Shown: piece by piece, positions 10,806-22,915 of the stretch | Layout: the number at the start of each line of letters is the position of its first letter | Numbering within the stretch: position 1 is the stretch's first letter | Assembly: GCA_003254905.1 (NCBI GenBank) | Contig: QANU01011901.1 | Location: 1,127,176-1,191,175 of the forward strand | Reading direction: 5' to 3' | Origin: Nissolia schottii | Lineage: Eukaryota; Streptophyta; Magnoliopsida; Fabales; Fabaceae | DNA length: 64,000 nt | Translations under genes and position numbers: made by a program | The notes under the pieces: model-generated | Told to the model about the DNA's origin: nothing | What the model saw: only the letters and a program-made list of their open reading frames with translations | Database searches by the model: none

Positions 10806-12683
10806 ATGGCAAACGAAAACAAGAAGAAGTTCGCCGTTCTCGGCATCTCTTCCATCCTGCTTGTGGCAATGGTGGCCTGCGTTGCCATCGGCATAACCCG
10901 CGGCAGCGAAGAAACCATGACAAGCGGGGGCACGATCTCGACGTCGCAGAGGAACGTGGAGGTCCTGTGCCAGTCGGCGGAGTACAAGGAGACCTGCGAG
11001 AAGAGCCTGGAGGGGGTCTCCTCGGCGAACCACTCCGCCGACATGAAGCAGCTGATCATGGCCGCCTTCAACGCGACGGCGGAGGAGCTGATGAAGCAGA
11101 TCCACAACTCGACGCTGTACGCGGAGCTCTCCACGGACTCCATGAACACGCAGGCCATGGACATCTGCAAGGAGGTCCTGGGCTACGCCGTGGACGACAT
11201 CCGCCGATCGGTGAACACGCTGGACAAGTTCGACCTCGGGAAGCTGGACAAGTTCGCCTACGAGCTCAAGGTGTGGCTCGCCGGCACCCTCGCCCACCAG
11301 CAGACCTGCCTCGACGGCTTCCAGAACACCACCACCGACGCCGGCAAGAAGATGGCCCAAGTCCTGAAATCCTCCTTGGAGCTCAGCAACAACGCCCTCG
11401 ACATCGTCAACGGCCTCTCCAGCTTCTTGAAGGGCCTCAACCTGGACGCCTTCACCACCACCTCCGGCACCAACCACAGGAAGCTCCTCTCCGGCGAGGA
11501 GGGCGTCCCGTCGTGGGTGGAGGAAGGGCGTAGGAGCCTCTTCTTCTTCCCTAACCGCGCCGCTGCCAAGCCCAACGTCGTTGTTGCTCAGGATGGGTCC
11601 GGGCAGTTCAAGACGCTCACCGACGCTCTCAAAACCATTCCCAAGAAGAACAAGAAGCCCTTTGTGATCTACGTCAAGGCTGGCATCTACGCCGAGTACG
11701 TCACCCTGGAGAAGCACATGTACGGCGTCACCATCATCGGAGATGGCCCCACCAAGACCAGATTCACCGGCAACAAGAACTACAAAGATGGCATCCAGAC
11801 TTACTCCACCTCTACCTTCAGTGAGTACTACTCGATCATCTTATATTTTGGGACATGCATGTGATCTAATCAAGAAGAGAATATTTATTTGTCTTGTGTT
11901 AATGAATTGCCAGGTGTGAACGCTGCTGACTTCATGGCCATAAACGTCGGCTTCGAGAACTCAGCCGGAGCGGAGAAGCACCAAGCGGTGGCACTCCGCG
12001 TGACAGCAGACAGGGCGGTGTTCTACAACTGCCACATGGACGGTTACCAAGACACCCTCTACGTGCAGTCACAGCGCCAGTTCTACCGCGACTGCGTCAT
12101 CACCGGCACCATCGACTTCATCTTCGGGGACGCCGTCGCCGTCTTCCAGAACTGCGACATGATCGTCAGGATGCCCCTCGAGCACCAGCAGTGCATGGTG
12201 ACGGCCGGCGGGAGGTCAAAGGTGGACAGCCCCAGCGGCCTCGTCTTCCAGGCCTGCCGCTTCTCCGCCGTGCCCGAGGTGGCCGCCTTGAAGAAGAAGG
12301 TGTCCTACCTGGGAAGGCCGTGGAGAGAGTACTCGAAGGTGGTCATCATGGACTCCGAGATCGCTGACGTGTTCCTGCCAGAGGGTTACATGGCGTGGAT
12401 GGGGAGTGCATTTAAGGACACGTGTACCTACTTGGAGTACAACAACAAGGGCCCAGGTGCCGTCACCACTTCCAGGGTGACGTGGCCGAATGTGAAGACC
12501 ATCGATGCTGTCGAGGCTTTTAATTACTACCCGGGGAGGTTCTATGAGATCGCCAACTCCACTCAGCGTGACAGTTGGATCCTCCAGTCTGGGGTACCCT
12601 ACTCCCTGGGCCCCATGTTCACCTTCTCACCCCTCAATGCCGACCCTAAGCCACTCCAATTTCCTACTCTTTTTCATTTTTGA
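10806..12683 (+). CDS. Pectin methylesterase with pro (PMEI) domain, 594 aa
   Basis: It removes methyl esters from cell-wall homogalacturonan, acting in the apoplast. There are two exons: 10806–11820 and 11914–12683; the 93-bp GT–AG intron joins A to GT in a serine codon (…STSTFS|VNAADF). Residues 12–30 form a hydrophobic signal anchor. A PMEI-like pro domain spans about 48–205 with paired cysteines C55/C64 and C121/C168. Dibasic RKLL (225–228) is the likely processing site. The catalytic domain runs from about 255 to 575 and keeps Q362, Q384–D385 (QDTLY), nucleophile D406 (GTIDFIFG) and R473/W475 (LGRPW). Length and order are typical of group 2 plant PMEs. The exons are far more GC-rich than the flanks. 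The gene appears intact; tissue role and isoform cannot be told. Confidence 0.96.
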
Positions 12684-12896
12684 AAAGACCATCTATGAGT
12701 TATAGATCTTTGTAGCCATATCCCTGCTGCACGCATTGCATGCGCCTTCTCACTACCATTTTGACATTTTAATGCTGTGGGGAATGCCATGCAGTGCCCT
12801 GTTTCTTCATTAATTTCATTTTTTTTCCCCTCTCTTTTAAATCCTCCTTGGTTTTTACCATATATCATGCTTCCTCGTTCTTCTATTTATATCCAC

Positions 12897-12904
12897 TCAA
12901 TAAA
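12897..12904 (+). terminator. Probable poly(A) signal of the pectinesterase gene
   Basis: CAATAAAT about 215 bp after the stop codon, immediately before an A-run of about 15. It is the best match to a plant polyadenylation signal downstream of the gene. Confidence 0.45.
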
Positions 12905-15900
12905 TTAAAAAAAAAAAAAAACAGGTTCTGAAATTCTCTCTTTGATTTCATTCATTATTTCTTTCAAGTTTTCCGCGTATTTTGCTTTCGGATACTTATT
13001 TTACTCTTCCAAGTTCCACGCAGAATTACAATTAATAAAAAATGACACCATCAAACAATTTAGGTGTTGTGAAACAAATTGCTAGAAAAGTTCTTGATTC
13101 CACTTGAAACAAATTGTCATTTAAAGCTGTAAAATATTTAAATAGATCATAATACCCTTGTTTATAAATAAGTATAATTTATTAATTTATCTAATGACTA
13201 TAATTACCAAAAAGTTTGCTAAGAAATGAAAATGGTCCCTTGGTTACAATTTGTGATATGTGACGACCAATGCGACCTAAAGGAAGTCCACATCAAAAGC
13301 AATCAATAATAGTGACACGTCGCAAAGAAGTAAAGTTCAACCAATGATTTAAGTTAATGACATACATGTATGTGAGGACATTCTACCAAAACTAGGATTA
13401 TCATCAAATGACCATTAAGGCATACATATGGTTGACCAAGATCAAGACCTAGTGAATTAATTAAGCAATGACAATATGCCGTAACCACAACTACATCTTA
13501 GCAGTAGCGTTTATGACAAATTTACATGAATTACAATTTGAAGCAAACGGAAACACGTGCCAAAGGTTTATCTACGTGTCTGAGAGGTTCCAAGCAGTTA
13601 CAAGGAGTTATGTGTAGAAATAAACCATCGGCAAGACCAACCGCGCAATAAGTTAGAAGAGGTTGTGTGAAGATGAGGTTAGGTGAAGACCAACCGCACA
13701 ATGAGTTACAAGAGGTTGAGTGAAGACCAACCACCCAAGAATCATAGGATTTTCTATCAATAGGAGAGGGGAGATCAGAATTAAGGGGATTGAATTTGCT
13801 TAGCAAGTACCCCACAAGTCCCCTCGTCGTGACATCAACGGATACACCGAAGAACGTCAAACATTCAATTTTCACTTCTTCTTCTTCTACATATATAAAT
13901 TTTCAATCTCATCTATTTTTTTCTTCACACAATCTCTTTAATTCTTATTTCTCTTTTGTTTTTGTAATTTACTTTTAGTTTATATTTATATAATTTCTAA
14001 AAAAATCCAGTGAAACAAGGGTATTGTTGAAAAAAAAATCAATGTCATGTTAAAATTTGAGTTAGATAATAAATATTATGAAAAATGAGTAATGAGTAGT
14101 GCTTAATGGCACGATTGAAATATATAATGCAAGCCCAACTTAAGAACCATTAATTTCTTTGAGCGGAGCAAGCCCGACTAGTGTCGTGGACTTGTGATCT
14201 AAGTTACGCATTTGTCCATTCCGATTGAGAGTGTCAAAAAAATGTATTATTATTTTTAGAGGAATGATATTTATACACTTTCAATTTTTAAACATTTAAT
14301 GCCCGCTCACAAAATTTGTAGAGTCCATTGGAAAAAAAAATAAAAAAAAATAACATATGATTAATCGTACATTTTGTGAGATTGAGTGCTAGATATCTAA
14401 ACATTTGGAATGTATAAATTAGATTAATATTAACTTTTAAGATAAATATTAGTTGTTCATTCAAAATTATACATATGTATATAGAGTTAGATAGAGAAAG
14501 ACAAAACATAGTTTTTATCTCTCAAAATCCATCACCACATATAGATGTGTATTTTTCTCTCTCTAGTATGTCTATCAAATGTCTAATTTTTCTATTTTTA
14601 GTAGGCTAGAATTACCCTTTTTACTGTTCTTATCTCTAATTTTTTTTATGTGCTCGTCTCTGTGATCATGGAATTGGTTGATTAATTGAATTCAATTTTT
14701 TTATTAATTAATCTCTTAGTGTACAGTAAGATGCCTTATTATATAATATAGAGTCTTCCAATAATATTTTCTCTCTATACACATGAATTATATAATCGAA
14801 TTCAAAATTCGGACCCTCTCTCACTAAGACCAACACATTATCAGTGCTATTTTGTATGTTTGATTTGCAAACGAAACGTAAAACCACACGTTTCAATGCA
14901 ATTAACATGAATTCCGATACACTTCACAAGGAAGGAATTTTTGTTTCCATTTGCTAGAATCTATTCTCAGTCTAAAGTTAGATAGGTTCGGTAACGAAGT
15001 GATTTTGTAATAGATTGAATTATAGATATTAATGAAATATTTTTAATATTTTTTGCATTTGAACTACAATAAGAAAGGAGAAAAAGGGATAGAGTTCTTC
15101 CTAAGGAAGAAGAAGCATTAAGAGATAGAGAGAAAATCCTATAAAGAGGGGGTAGGATTAGACCAATGACAATTTCTATATCCTTTTTACATATCATACC
15201 TCTTATTTATAATCTCATAAACTCTCTAATTAGACTAATTAAGTTATTGGACTTATAGTCCATTCTTACTCGTTTAAGGCTCAGTATTATTATTATTATC
15301 ATCATCAACATTCATTTTATCGTGATTATTTTCATTATTTTGGTTATTACTTCTATTTTCCATCATATTATTATAGTGTACCTGTCACAGTCCTGAACCA
15401 ACCTAAACCTAGTACAAGTAGTAAGAGGACAAATTAATTCGAAGTTACAGTTACAAATAATCGATAAACAGTAAAGCGTGTGGGGAGCATATGTTGCGTG
15501 CTGTTGGGTTTAATTAGTGTGACAAAAAACTCTTACATAATTACAATATCAATACATCTAAATTAAATACTTTGAGTCTCAAGTGATAAAATTTATTTTT
15601 ATTATATCTTGTATTCAAGTATAATATATTAATGTAATGACCATATAAAAATTTCTGGCAGTGTGACACCTTCAGGCCAGTCTGTCCATTTTATTTTATT
15701 CAGTCAAGCATCAATTTCTTAGTCCTATCGAAGGGGACGGATCCCCATGGCTGTTATAGATTGGTCGCGGAAGTTCAGAGAGATTATTATTTCTTAAGTG
15801 TGGTTGCAAACTTGCTAGTTGTAAAGTTTAAATAGTAGTAAGCGTGTGCCAGAAAGTAGAATACGACATTTAGGAACTAAAGAAGCTCTCAAAATGAGAA

Positions 15901-17310
15901 TTACATTTGCCTTGTCTAGTTGAGTGGTCAAACCTGAGTAGTACACTACTGTAACAATTAAAATAGACAGCTCTGATATAACTATTGTAAATCACACATA
16001 AAAGTGATTGTCATAATATTTCATTTCAATAGTTAGAATTTTGTTAATAGTTTTTAACATATTAAATGTTTAAAAATTTTAATTTTATAGTAAGATCTTT
16101 TTGAATCTTCATTCCTAAAAACACTTGTCAACAAAAACTCAAATTTCTTTGTTTTGTTTTATTTGTCCAAATTAAATTATATACATATCAAGACAAACGA
16201 AAATGTGTTGAAAATAATATAAAATTGGATTTTGCTAACCAATGCTCTAAGAACATTGATTAACGAAACTAATTGAGAAAAATGTTGGTTTTTAAAAAAT
16301 TAAATGTCATTGGAAACAAGTAAATTTTACCCTTTTTTATATAAAATTCCTATAAAATTACACAAATTGATAAAATTATCCTTGCATTAAAAAAAACATT
16401 TATTAATATAAAAGAAAAATTAATCAGTGCCCTAAAATTAAAACAAACCGTTATCCTTGCATTGGTTAATGAATCAAAATAACAAATCTTTTATTAGAAA
16501 CATGAGTTTTTTAAGTGTCTAATACATTGAATGTAAAGAAAAATAAAATAAAAGTTCTTTTTTGAGTTCCTTAACAAATGTTTTACAAACCCTCTTAGAG
16601 CATTTGTTAACAAAACCCTTAATATAATTAACATTACACTCATGCTCTTTCTTAAAAATAAAGAGTATAAGTGAAAGAAAATAATCAATAATACATAAAT
16701 ATCATAAATGAACATATATTACACAGTCGAGGAGGGTGAGGGGTGGCAAAGGTTGAGGAGGAGGAAGCCGCTGTTGTAGTTGCTGCCATCGTCAAAGGCG
16801 GCATGGATGGTGAGGATGTTGGGGTGGTGAGGGGCAGGGGAGGAGGGTCATCAGCTTGAGCTATTCTAAGATGCATAAATAATATAAAATTTATTAATGT
16901 TTCATTTTATTTTTAACTATTTATGATAAGGTGCGTCAATGATCCCAAATCTAACAGTTTAAAATAATAAGGGGTGACGGTAAACCTTAGAAGTGGCCTA
17001 GTTGTTTTGAATCCTCCATATAAAAAAAATACTATTGAATCTGTAGTTCAGTAAGTACAAAAATATCCATATTTTCCCAATATGCCAAAGGAAAAACTAT
17101 AAAATGAAAAATAAAAAAATATCAATGAAATGGAATAACTGCGTCTGTCACACTGACACCCAAGGCCACAAACAGATCACCACCGTCACGCGTTCCTCAC
17201 GCACCACTACTGCCGCCAGCTGTCATCATCGGTTCGGATAATATATATTTCTCGATTCCAAGATCACCACGTCATCACAATCCGAGTCACCTCCGATTCC
17301 CATCACCAAC
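12905..17310. other. AT-rich intergenic DNA, no gene seen
   Basis: No supported gene. At 13635–13735 a 'gaccaaccgc' unit recurs at 13635, 13688 and 13725, each followed by an 'agaggttg' type motif: a short degenerate tandem repeat, possibly part of a decayed LTR. At 16730–16860 there is a short G-rich block unlike the surroundings; its antisense frame is low-complexity Pro/Ser/Ala and is not convincing as protein. The segment at 17130–17310 probably holds the 3' UTR of the minus-strand RING gene. Confidence 0.45.
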
Positions 17311-18078
17311 TCACCGAGTCTCCTCCCGTCCACCTCGCTCCACGTCGTCTAACTCGGCCGTGGAGCTGCATCCTACGGCGCAACCCGACGACGCCGAAAC
17401 GCTCGCTTTCCTCTCTCTGCTGAGAATCCTCTTGAGCGACAAAACGCGGCTCATCGACGACCGGGTCGACGATGGCGAGTCACGACCCGACCCGTCCTCG
17501 AATCCACCGTTCCTTCCGGGCACCTCAATGCTCACATCCACAATAGACGACGGCTTCTGCGAGCACGACCCGGAACTGGAACCCGGTTCGGGTCGGGTCG
17601 GAGGCTCCACGGGGGCCCTGCAAAGGGGGCAGGTGGAGTGAGACTTGAACCACATGTCGATGCAGCCAGTGTGGAAGGTGTGGTTGCATTTGGGCAGGAC
17701 CCGACCCGTTTCCCCTTCCTCGAACTCCGAGAGGCAAACGGGGCAGTCGACCGGGTCCGGGTGGGTCTTGAGGGAGAAAGCGAAGAAAGGGAGCGTGGCG
17801 ATCACGGAGGCGTCGAGGCCGCGGGAGGGGGCCGTCACGGAGGGGTCAAAGTGGAAGACGAAGTGGGGGCGGCGGCTGGGGATGCTGTTGCGGCGGGGAG
17901 GGCGGCGGGGGCGGCTGAGACGCCAGCGGACGTAGACGTGGAGGCAGAGCATAAAGATGACGACGATGAAGAGAATGAGAATGGAGATCAGCATTATCTT
18001 CCCTCTGAGGGCGTAGCTCCTTGCTTCGTTATCATCGTAGTAGTATTCGTTTTCCTTGGCATTGCCGTTGCTATTCAT
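17311..18078 (-). CDS. ATL-family RING-H2 E3 ubiquitin ligase, 255 aa
   Basis: A predicted membrane-anchored E3 that brings an E2~ubiquitin conjugate to unknown substrates. It is a single exon with a true ATG at 18078, as is usual for ATL genes. Residues 1–26 are polar and acidic ([10 protein letters not shown]). A transmembrane helix spans about 28–50 and is followed by a strongly basic juxtamembrane stretch ([13 protein letters not shown]). The family GLD motif is at 87–89 ([12 protein letters not shown]). The RING-H2 ligands are C112, C115, C131, H133, H136, C139, C150 and C153, with Pro after the seventh ligand and a DMWF tryptophan preceding it. The tail (160–255) is Ser/Gly-rich and low-complexity. 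Length and order fit the family. The upstream TATA-like AAATAAATA (about 85 bp from the ATG) is weak. Substrate and compartment are unknown. Confidence 0.95.
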   Translation of the reverse strand: MNSNGNAKENEYYYDDNEARSYALRGKIMLISILILFIVVIFMLCLHVYVRWRLSRPRRPPRRNSIPSRRPHFVFHFDPSVTAPSRGLDASVIATLPFFAFSLKTHPDPVDCPVCLSEFEEGETGRVLPKCNHTFHTGCIDMWFKSHSTCPLCRAPVEPPTRPEPGSSSGSCSQKPSSIVDVSIEVPGRNGGFEDGSGRDSPSSTRSSMSRVLSLKRILSRERKASVSASSGCAVGCSSTAELDDVERGGREETR

Positions 18079-18169
18079 GTTTTGATTTCAGCACGGTGTG
18101 TGTCTCTGTGTCTCTCTAGTGGTGTTGGAAGGTTTCTTTGCATTGAATTCAGTTGCAATGTTTATTTAT

Positions 18170-19487
18170 TTGGATCTGCTGCTGTTATTGTCATGCTTCA
18201 CTTCCTAATAATCCTCTTGTACGTCCAACAGATGCTGTTGTTGACGCGTTTTTGTTTAAATGACGGATCTGTCCTTTTCTCTTACATTACGAAACTGTGA
18301 AAATGAAATTCAGACGTTGGGGAAATTTTGTTGCGGTTTCGTCCAGTTAATTAGTCCTACAGTTTCATTAGCTGTGTTGCATACCAGATAGTATTTGTTT
18401 GTATTGGAACTTTGGAATTGTTGTGCCTCAAATATTATTGGTCAATATGGTTGCTTACCACAAATGATATCCCATTTTATACGTTTACATGTGAATGCAT
18501 TCCGCTCCCTTCCAAGTTTACCAACATGCTTTCCTTGATTTTGCTTAATCATGTGAGCTCCTTTTTTTCCCCCCCCCTTACAGCTACACTTAAACAATGT
18601 ACTCTTTCATTTTAGACTCAAACCATAATTTGCTATGTTATGTTGGACTAATATAATTTGAATTTGATATGAAACATTTAAGGACTAATACGATGTCTAT
18701 TATTGATTATAAAGACTAAAATGAAGGGTTAGGAAGAATTGCACCACTAAGGAACTCGTAGGGTTTGAAATGTAAAAGACGATATTCGCTTGTCTCGTGG
18801 GGAATGTCAGCTACGTGGTGGACTCGAAAGCTTCCAACTCTAAGCCTAGGAACTTCGTAGGCCGATACTGTAGTTGGCTATTGTAGGTCTATTTTTCAAA
18901 CCTCTGGCTTGAATTATTTATTTCTTTTTACTTTTTGTTTGAAAGATCCCCATTTTAAAGTTGAGAACATAATTTTTAAAACACAAAATAGAATTAGAGT
19001 ATCTCACAATTCAATGTAAAAGATTTTTGAAGAACCAATCCTTGATTAATTTAAGCAATTTGATACTCGTTCATTTTACATAAGTTACTTTTGAGTTCGT
19101 TTGTGTACTATGAAAACAAAAGTAATTTCTATAGAATTTTACCTCATGGTTGAATAGAGAAATTTCATGTCAACATTAAAAGTAAATAATTATACATAGA
19201 CAATGTATAAAATATAACAAGAGGATAATATTGTTATATAATATAACAAGTATGTGAAACCAATGTGTTATTAAAAGTTATTGTATTTTATACATTCTTC
19301 ATATTTTGTTGTCTACCTCTTGTTCATGTAGCATAACCTGATTTAACAATAAAATGATTTGGAGTTTAGTTAAATATATTTTTTAAAGAACAATATGATT
19401 TCTTAAATTTTCACGAGTTTTATCACTCTTCATAAGAGTAAGTGGTGAAATTTTATCTATATAAAAATTTATAGTACTCTTAATTGT
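18170..19487. other. Intergenic DNA, no gene seen
   Basis: No coding potential is supported. It contains the RING gene's probable promoter and, at about 19170–19340, an AT-rich palindromic segment ending in 'gtagcataacc' that resembles those near 8420–8580 and 9150–9320. Confidence 0.45.
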
Positions 19488-19777
19488 TAGAGTAAATTAT
19501 CTAATTTGGTCCAAACATTTTTATTTTGACATCAATTTAATTTTTATATAGTAAATAATGACATTAATTTAATTTTATACTTATAAGTTGACAAACTATT
19601 TGATATTAAAATCATTAATATCGAACTAAAGTTACTAAATTGATGTCATTTTATTTTTTAAAAATTAAATTAATGTTAAAATGAAAAATATTAAAATTAA
19701 ACTAATGTAAAAATAAAATTCATAGTCAAATTGGTGTGAAAATAAAGATGATAGAAACAAATTGAATATTTACTCTA
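19488..19777. mobile_element. 290-bp MITE with terminal inverted repeats
   Basis: The left end is TAGAGTAAAT and the right end ATTTACTCTA, a perfect 10-bp inverted repeat. Both sides are flanked by ATTGT (19483–19487 and 19778–19782), a candidate 5-bp target duplication. The interior is about 80% AT with imperfect palindromy and no coding potential. Superfamily is unclear. Confidence 0.7.
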
Positions 19778-19976
19778 ATTGTTAAATGCAGGTCTTGGAA
19801 GAGGACACTTCTCTGATGCACCATGAACTTACCTTTTATGATGCACCTTATTCCCTAGCATACACCCTAATGGAAAAATACTTCGTATAGCCGATTGTCA
19901 GTTAAACTGTGACCTATGTGTAATATAAAACAAAAACACATTTTCTTTAAAAGCACTATTAAAGACAGATTCAACG

Positions 19977-20026
19977 GGAAAAGAACAAAGTGGGCTTCTA
20001 GGGAAAAGAACAAAGTGGGCTTCTAT
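19977..20026. repeat. 25-bp tandem duplication
   Basis: Two adjacent copies of a unit containing GGGAAAAGAACAAAGTGGGC, each ending TTCTA. Copy number is two. No function is evident. Confidence 0.8.
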
Positions 20027-20029
20027 TTA

Positions 20030-20488
20030 AATAAATGAGCGGTGAAAATAGCAGTGGAGAATGCTTCTTTCTCTGCATCTTGCATCTCAACCGTAACCCC
20101 AAATCAATCATCCATATAATTGTTTCATCTCTTACCTTTGTCCGCCGCCACTACCAGTCCTTCTCTCAGATCAATCTGACTAAAATAAAAGAGGAACAAA
20201 AATGGCAACTTTATGATCTTTTTCTTCATGATTCTTCCTTTGCTGTAGACAAAACGAAACTTGGAACATGAAGAACCTACACCTGGGCACCGGAATCAGC
20301 ACCTCTAAGATACGGACTACTCTCGCTGCAGAAGGCGAACTACTCACCTCTAAGAACCCTCACTGCAAAAGGCGAACTACTCTGTCTACCACCACCACAA
20401 ACACCTTAATCCCATTGTGGTGGTCGCCTTCTACCACTCTTCCTCCATCACCGACCTCGGAAGACGAGGAAGTGGTTGTTGCATGCAA
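20030..20488 (+). other. Exon-like, gene-fragment-like block
   Basis: This stretch is less AT-rich than its surroundings and has two short frames (20035–20271 and 20268–20540) with no family I recognise. It includes an internal imperfect duplication (CTCTAAGA…GGCGAACTACTC, twice at about 20304–20390). Similar-composition sequence resumes at about 21068–21210, on the other side of the repeat element at 20489–21067. The simplest reading is a non-functional gene fragment split by that insertion; it could equally be chance. Confidence 0.3.
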
Positions 20489-21067
20489 GGTTGTCAAACT
20501 CAAGAGTTTAAGTAAACTCGTGGAGTCTCAACAAACTTGAATCGTAAACTTGACTTGTAAACTCATATGAGTTTACATACGTAAAAAAATATGTTATAAG
20601 TAATATAATTAGGAACTAAAATTGATTAAATATTGTATTTATAATTGAAATTGAATAATGTTAACTTAAAATTGAATTAATGAAAGAAATATCATAAAAT
20701 ACACCTTAATGCATGTCACTTAGTAGTTATGTCATACTTTATTCAATATCTGTATTATTTTATAGTTCAATAAAACATAGTTCAATAATGATAAATATAT
20801 GAAATTGACTAAATAAACTCAATATGTATTATCTAATATAAACAAAGTTAGGAAAGTATTAAACAAAGTTACAAAATTTGTACATTTTGAGGTAAACTAG
20901 TAAACTCGTAGGTAGATTTCAACTCGTAAACTTACTTGTAGAATCGAGAGTATACTTAAACTCGTACGAGTTTACCAAAAAAGAGTTTACATAAGTGTTA
21001 ACTTGTTTTGTGTAGTAAAATCGTAAACTCGTAAGAGTTTACGAGTTAACTCGAGAGTTTAACAACC
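20489..21067. mobile_element. Inverted-repeat element with GAGTTTACGAGTT motifs
   Basis: The left end reads GGTTGTCAAACTC and the reverse complement of the right end reads GGTTGTTAAACTC, a 12/13 inverted repeat. The first and last 100 bases are dense in TAAACTCG/CGAGTTTA subterminal motifs; the middle is AT-rich and non-coding. Short flanking words GTGGTTGT (20472–20479) and ATGGTTGT (21068–21075) match 7 of 8, but the left copy does not directly abut the inverted repeat, so a target duplication is unproven. It could be a hAT-like MITE. Confidence 0.6.
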
Positions 21068-21589
21068 ATGGTTGTATGAACGGACTCCATAAATCCCACC
21101 CAGAATAGACGATGGACAAAGCCATCGTGGCGGTGACAGAGGTCAACCTAAAGTTGGCATCGGCATCGGTGCTAGCCATAGAGGAGAAGGTCATCGACTG
21201 GGACATTGAATTATGCTATATTTCATTTTTAATCATAATTATAACATTTTAATTTTAAATTACCAAAATAAATCAATAAATTAACAACAATTCACAAACA
21301 GGTCACCTATAACAAGATCTCACCATTTACACAAAATATAAACAATCAAAGGGTTGATATTATGTGGAACTATAGTAGACCATAACTTTATAACAAGGTT
21401 CATCAAGCACCCTAATTTACAAGGTGCATTTAAGAACTGTCCCTTGGAAGAATAAAAGTCGTGAAGCACAAAACGCATTTAGTTGAGTATACCAACAGAG
21501 TCCAACGACCTCTCTACCTTGAGCCCCGAAAGCTGCAGCTCTATGTAGCAGCTCTATGTTCCACTCACGACTTTTTATTGTAATACCTT

Positions 21590-22200
21590 TGTTACAAAAA
21601 CATATTACCAAAATCCCACTCTTTCAAAACATAGCACGACCAAGTCCGCATGGTAGGGCCATGTAGGACTCGCCAAACCATTTTGCGTTTTTGGGTCCAA
21701 CCCCATTAACTGCATCACCCCACTAATTTGTTGCTTTTAAGTGTATCTCATCCATGTGGACCCATTTCTTCCAAAATAATTTTTTTAAAAAAAAAACATG
21801 TGTATCTCCATAAACTAATTTTTTTTCTTCTAAAAACAACATGCGTATTCCCCAAAGTCTCGAAAATCTGAAATCAAACAAGTAACAACTAACTTATTAA
21901 AGATTAAAAATAATTATTTTTAACCAACTTTTAAATGATTATTTTTAACTAGCTCTTTAAAAATTATTTATAATATTTAAAGATTATTTTTAATCTTTAA
22001 TGAGTTGGTTGTTACTCGCTAGTATCAAGATGTTTAGGAGATACGCATGTTATTTTTTTTTTTTATAAAAAAATCAATTTTGGAAGGAGTGAGTCTACAT
22101 AGATCATACGTAGTTACAAAAGCAACAAGTTAGTGGGAGTGACGCGGTTGGACCAAAATCGTCAAATCTATTTGCGATTCCATGTTAAAATTGCCAAACG
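21590..22200. mobile_element. Foldback element with arms of about 280 bp
   Basis: The halves are inverted copies. Near the centre, AGTAACAACTAACTTATTAA (21882 on) pairs with the segment around 21995–22014. Further out, CACTAATTTGTTGCTTTTAA (21721 on) pairs with the segment around 22120–22135, and GGGTCCAACCCC (21694 on) with GGTTGGACC (about 22146). The loop is a few tens of bases of AT-rich DNA. No coding sequence is present. The outer limits are uncertain because the arms fade. The outer sequence has 'gccaaac…ttggcga' wording like the inverted repeats at 49–51 kb. Confidence 0.65.
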
Positions 22201-22379
22201 AGTTGGCGACTTCCGGTTAAAATTGTCAAATGCGTTGGCATAAATGGTTTGATGTGATTTAGACAAATTCGCCAAACGGTTTGATGAGTCATCTCTGCTA
22301 CGCTTGGTGAAATAGATGTAACATTGTAAAATGTTTTGAAATAATGATATTGTAATAATATGATTTAGTATGAGGGAGA

Positions 22380-22650
22380 TTAAAGTAAACAAAACTCTCC
22401 ACTCACTGCTACACAAAACCCTTATGCTGAAGCGTGGGTTGAACCCTTTTTTTCTTTCTTCCTTTCTTGTTTGATCCCTTTTCATTCTCGACCATCTCTG
22501 TAGCCCACAACTCACAAGCGTGCGCCACCATCCCTGAACGCATCTCGACTATCGCCGTTGCGTCACGCCGTCGCGTCACGCCGTCGCTTCACGCCGTTGC
22601 TTTACGCTGCCATCCCTCCGTGTCGGCGAGCTCGCGTTTCGCTCCAATCA
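22380..22650 (+). other. GC-richer exon-like block ending in a good splice donor
   Basis: A CT-rich tract is followed by a 'gcgtcacgccgtc' minisatellite (about 22557–22610) and then CCAATCAG|GTGCGT, a strong donor at 22650/22651. It looks like a 5' UTR or first exon of a plus-strand transcript. No downstream exon can be joined with confidence, and the next gene is on the other strand, so it may be a gene fragment. Confidence 0.3.
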
Positions 22651-22915
22651 GGTGCGTTTTGATTTCTGTTCTGTGATTATCCTTTTCCCCTTTTTAGTTT
22701 CTCGTGATTTTTTGGTGAGTTTTCTTGTTGCATGTTTTGTGCACTGCAACCCTATGTTGTTTCTCTGATTATTGTGTTTCTCTGATTTGGGCTGCATTTC
22801 ATTTTTTGGCTTGTTTGGGATGATTGTTTGCTCTTGTGTTGTATTTTTCTTCTCTCTCTTTGTTCTGCTGCTAACCATGCATCACTTGTATTAGAGAGGG
22901 AGTGAGTGGTCTTTG

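Noticed and set aside
10794-11717. 307-aa open frame antisense to pectinesterase exon 1
   Set aside because: It is a by-product of high GC third positions in the sense gene; it has Val/Leu/Gly/Glu-rich composition and no domains.
16685-16876. 63-aa Pro/Ser/Thr-rich minus-strand frame
   Set aside because: Low complexity, no promoter or signal; probably a G-rich repeat block.
17638-18300. 220-aa frame antisense to the RING-H2 gene
   Set aside because: It mirrors the ATL coding sequence, which has all eight zinc ligands; the antisense frame has no motifs.
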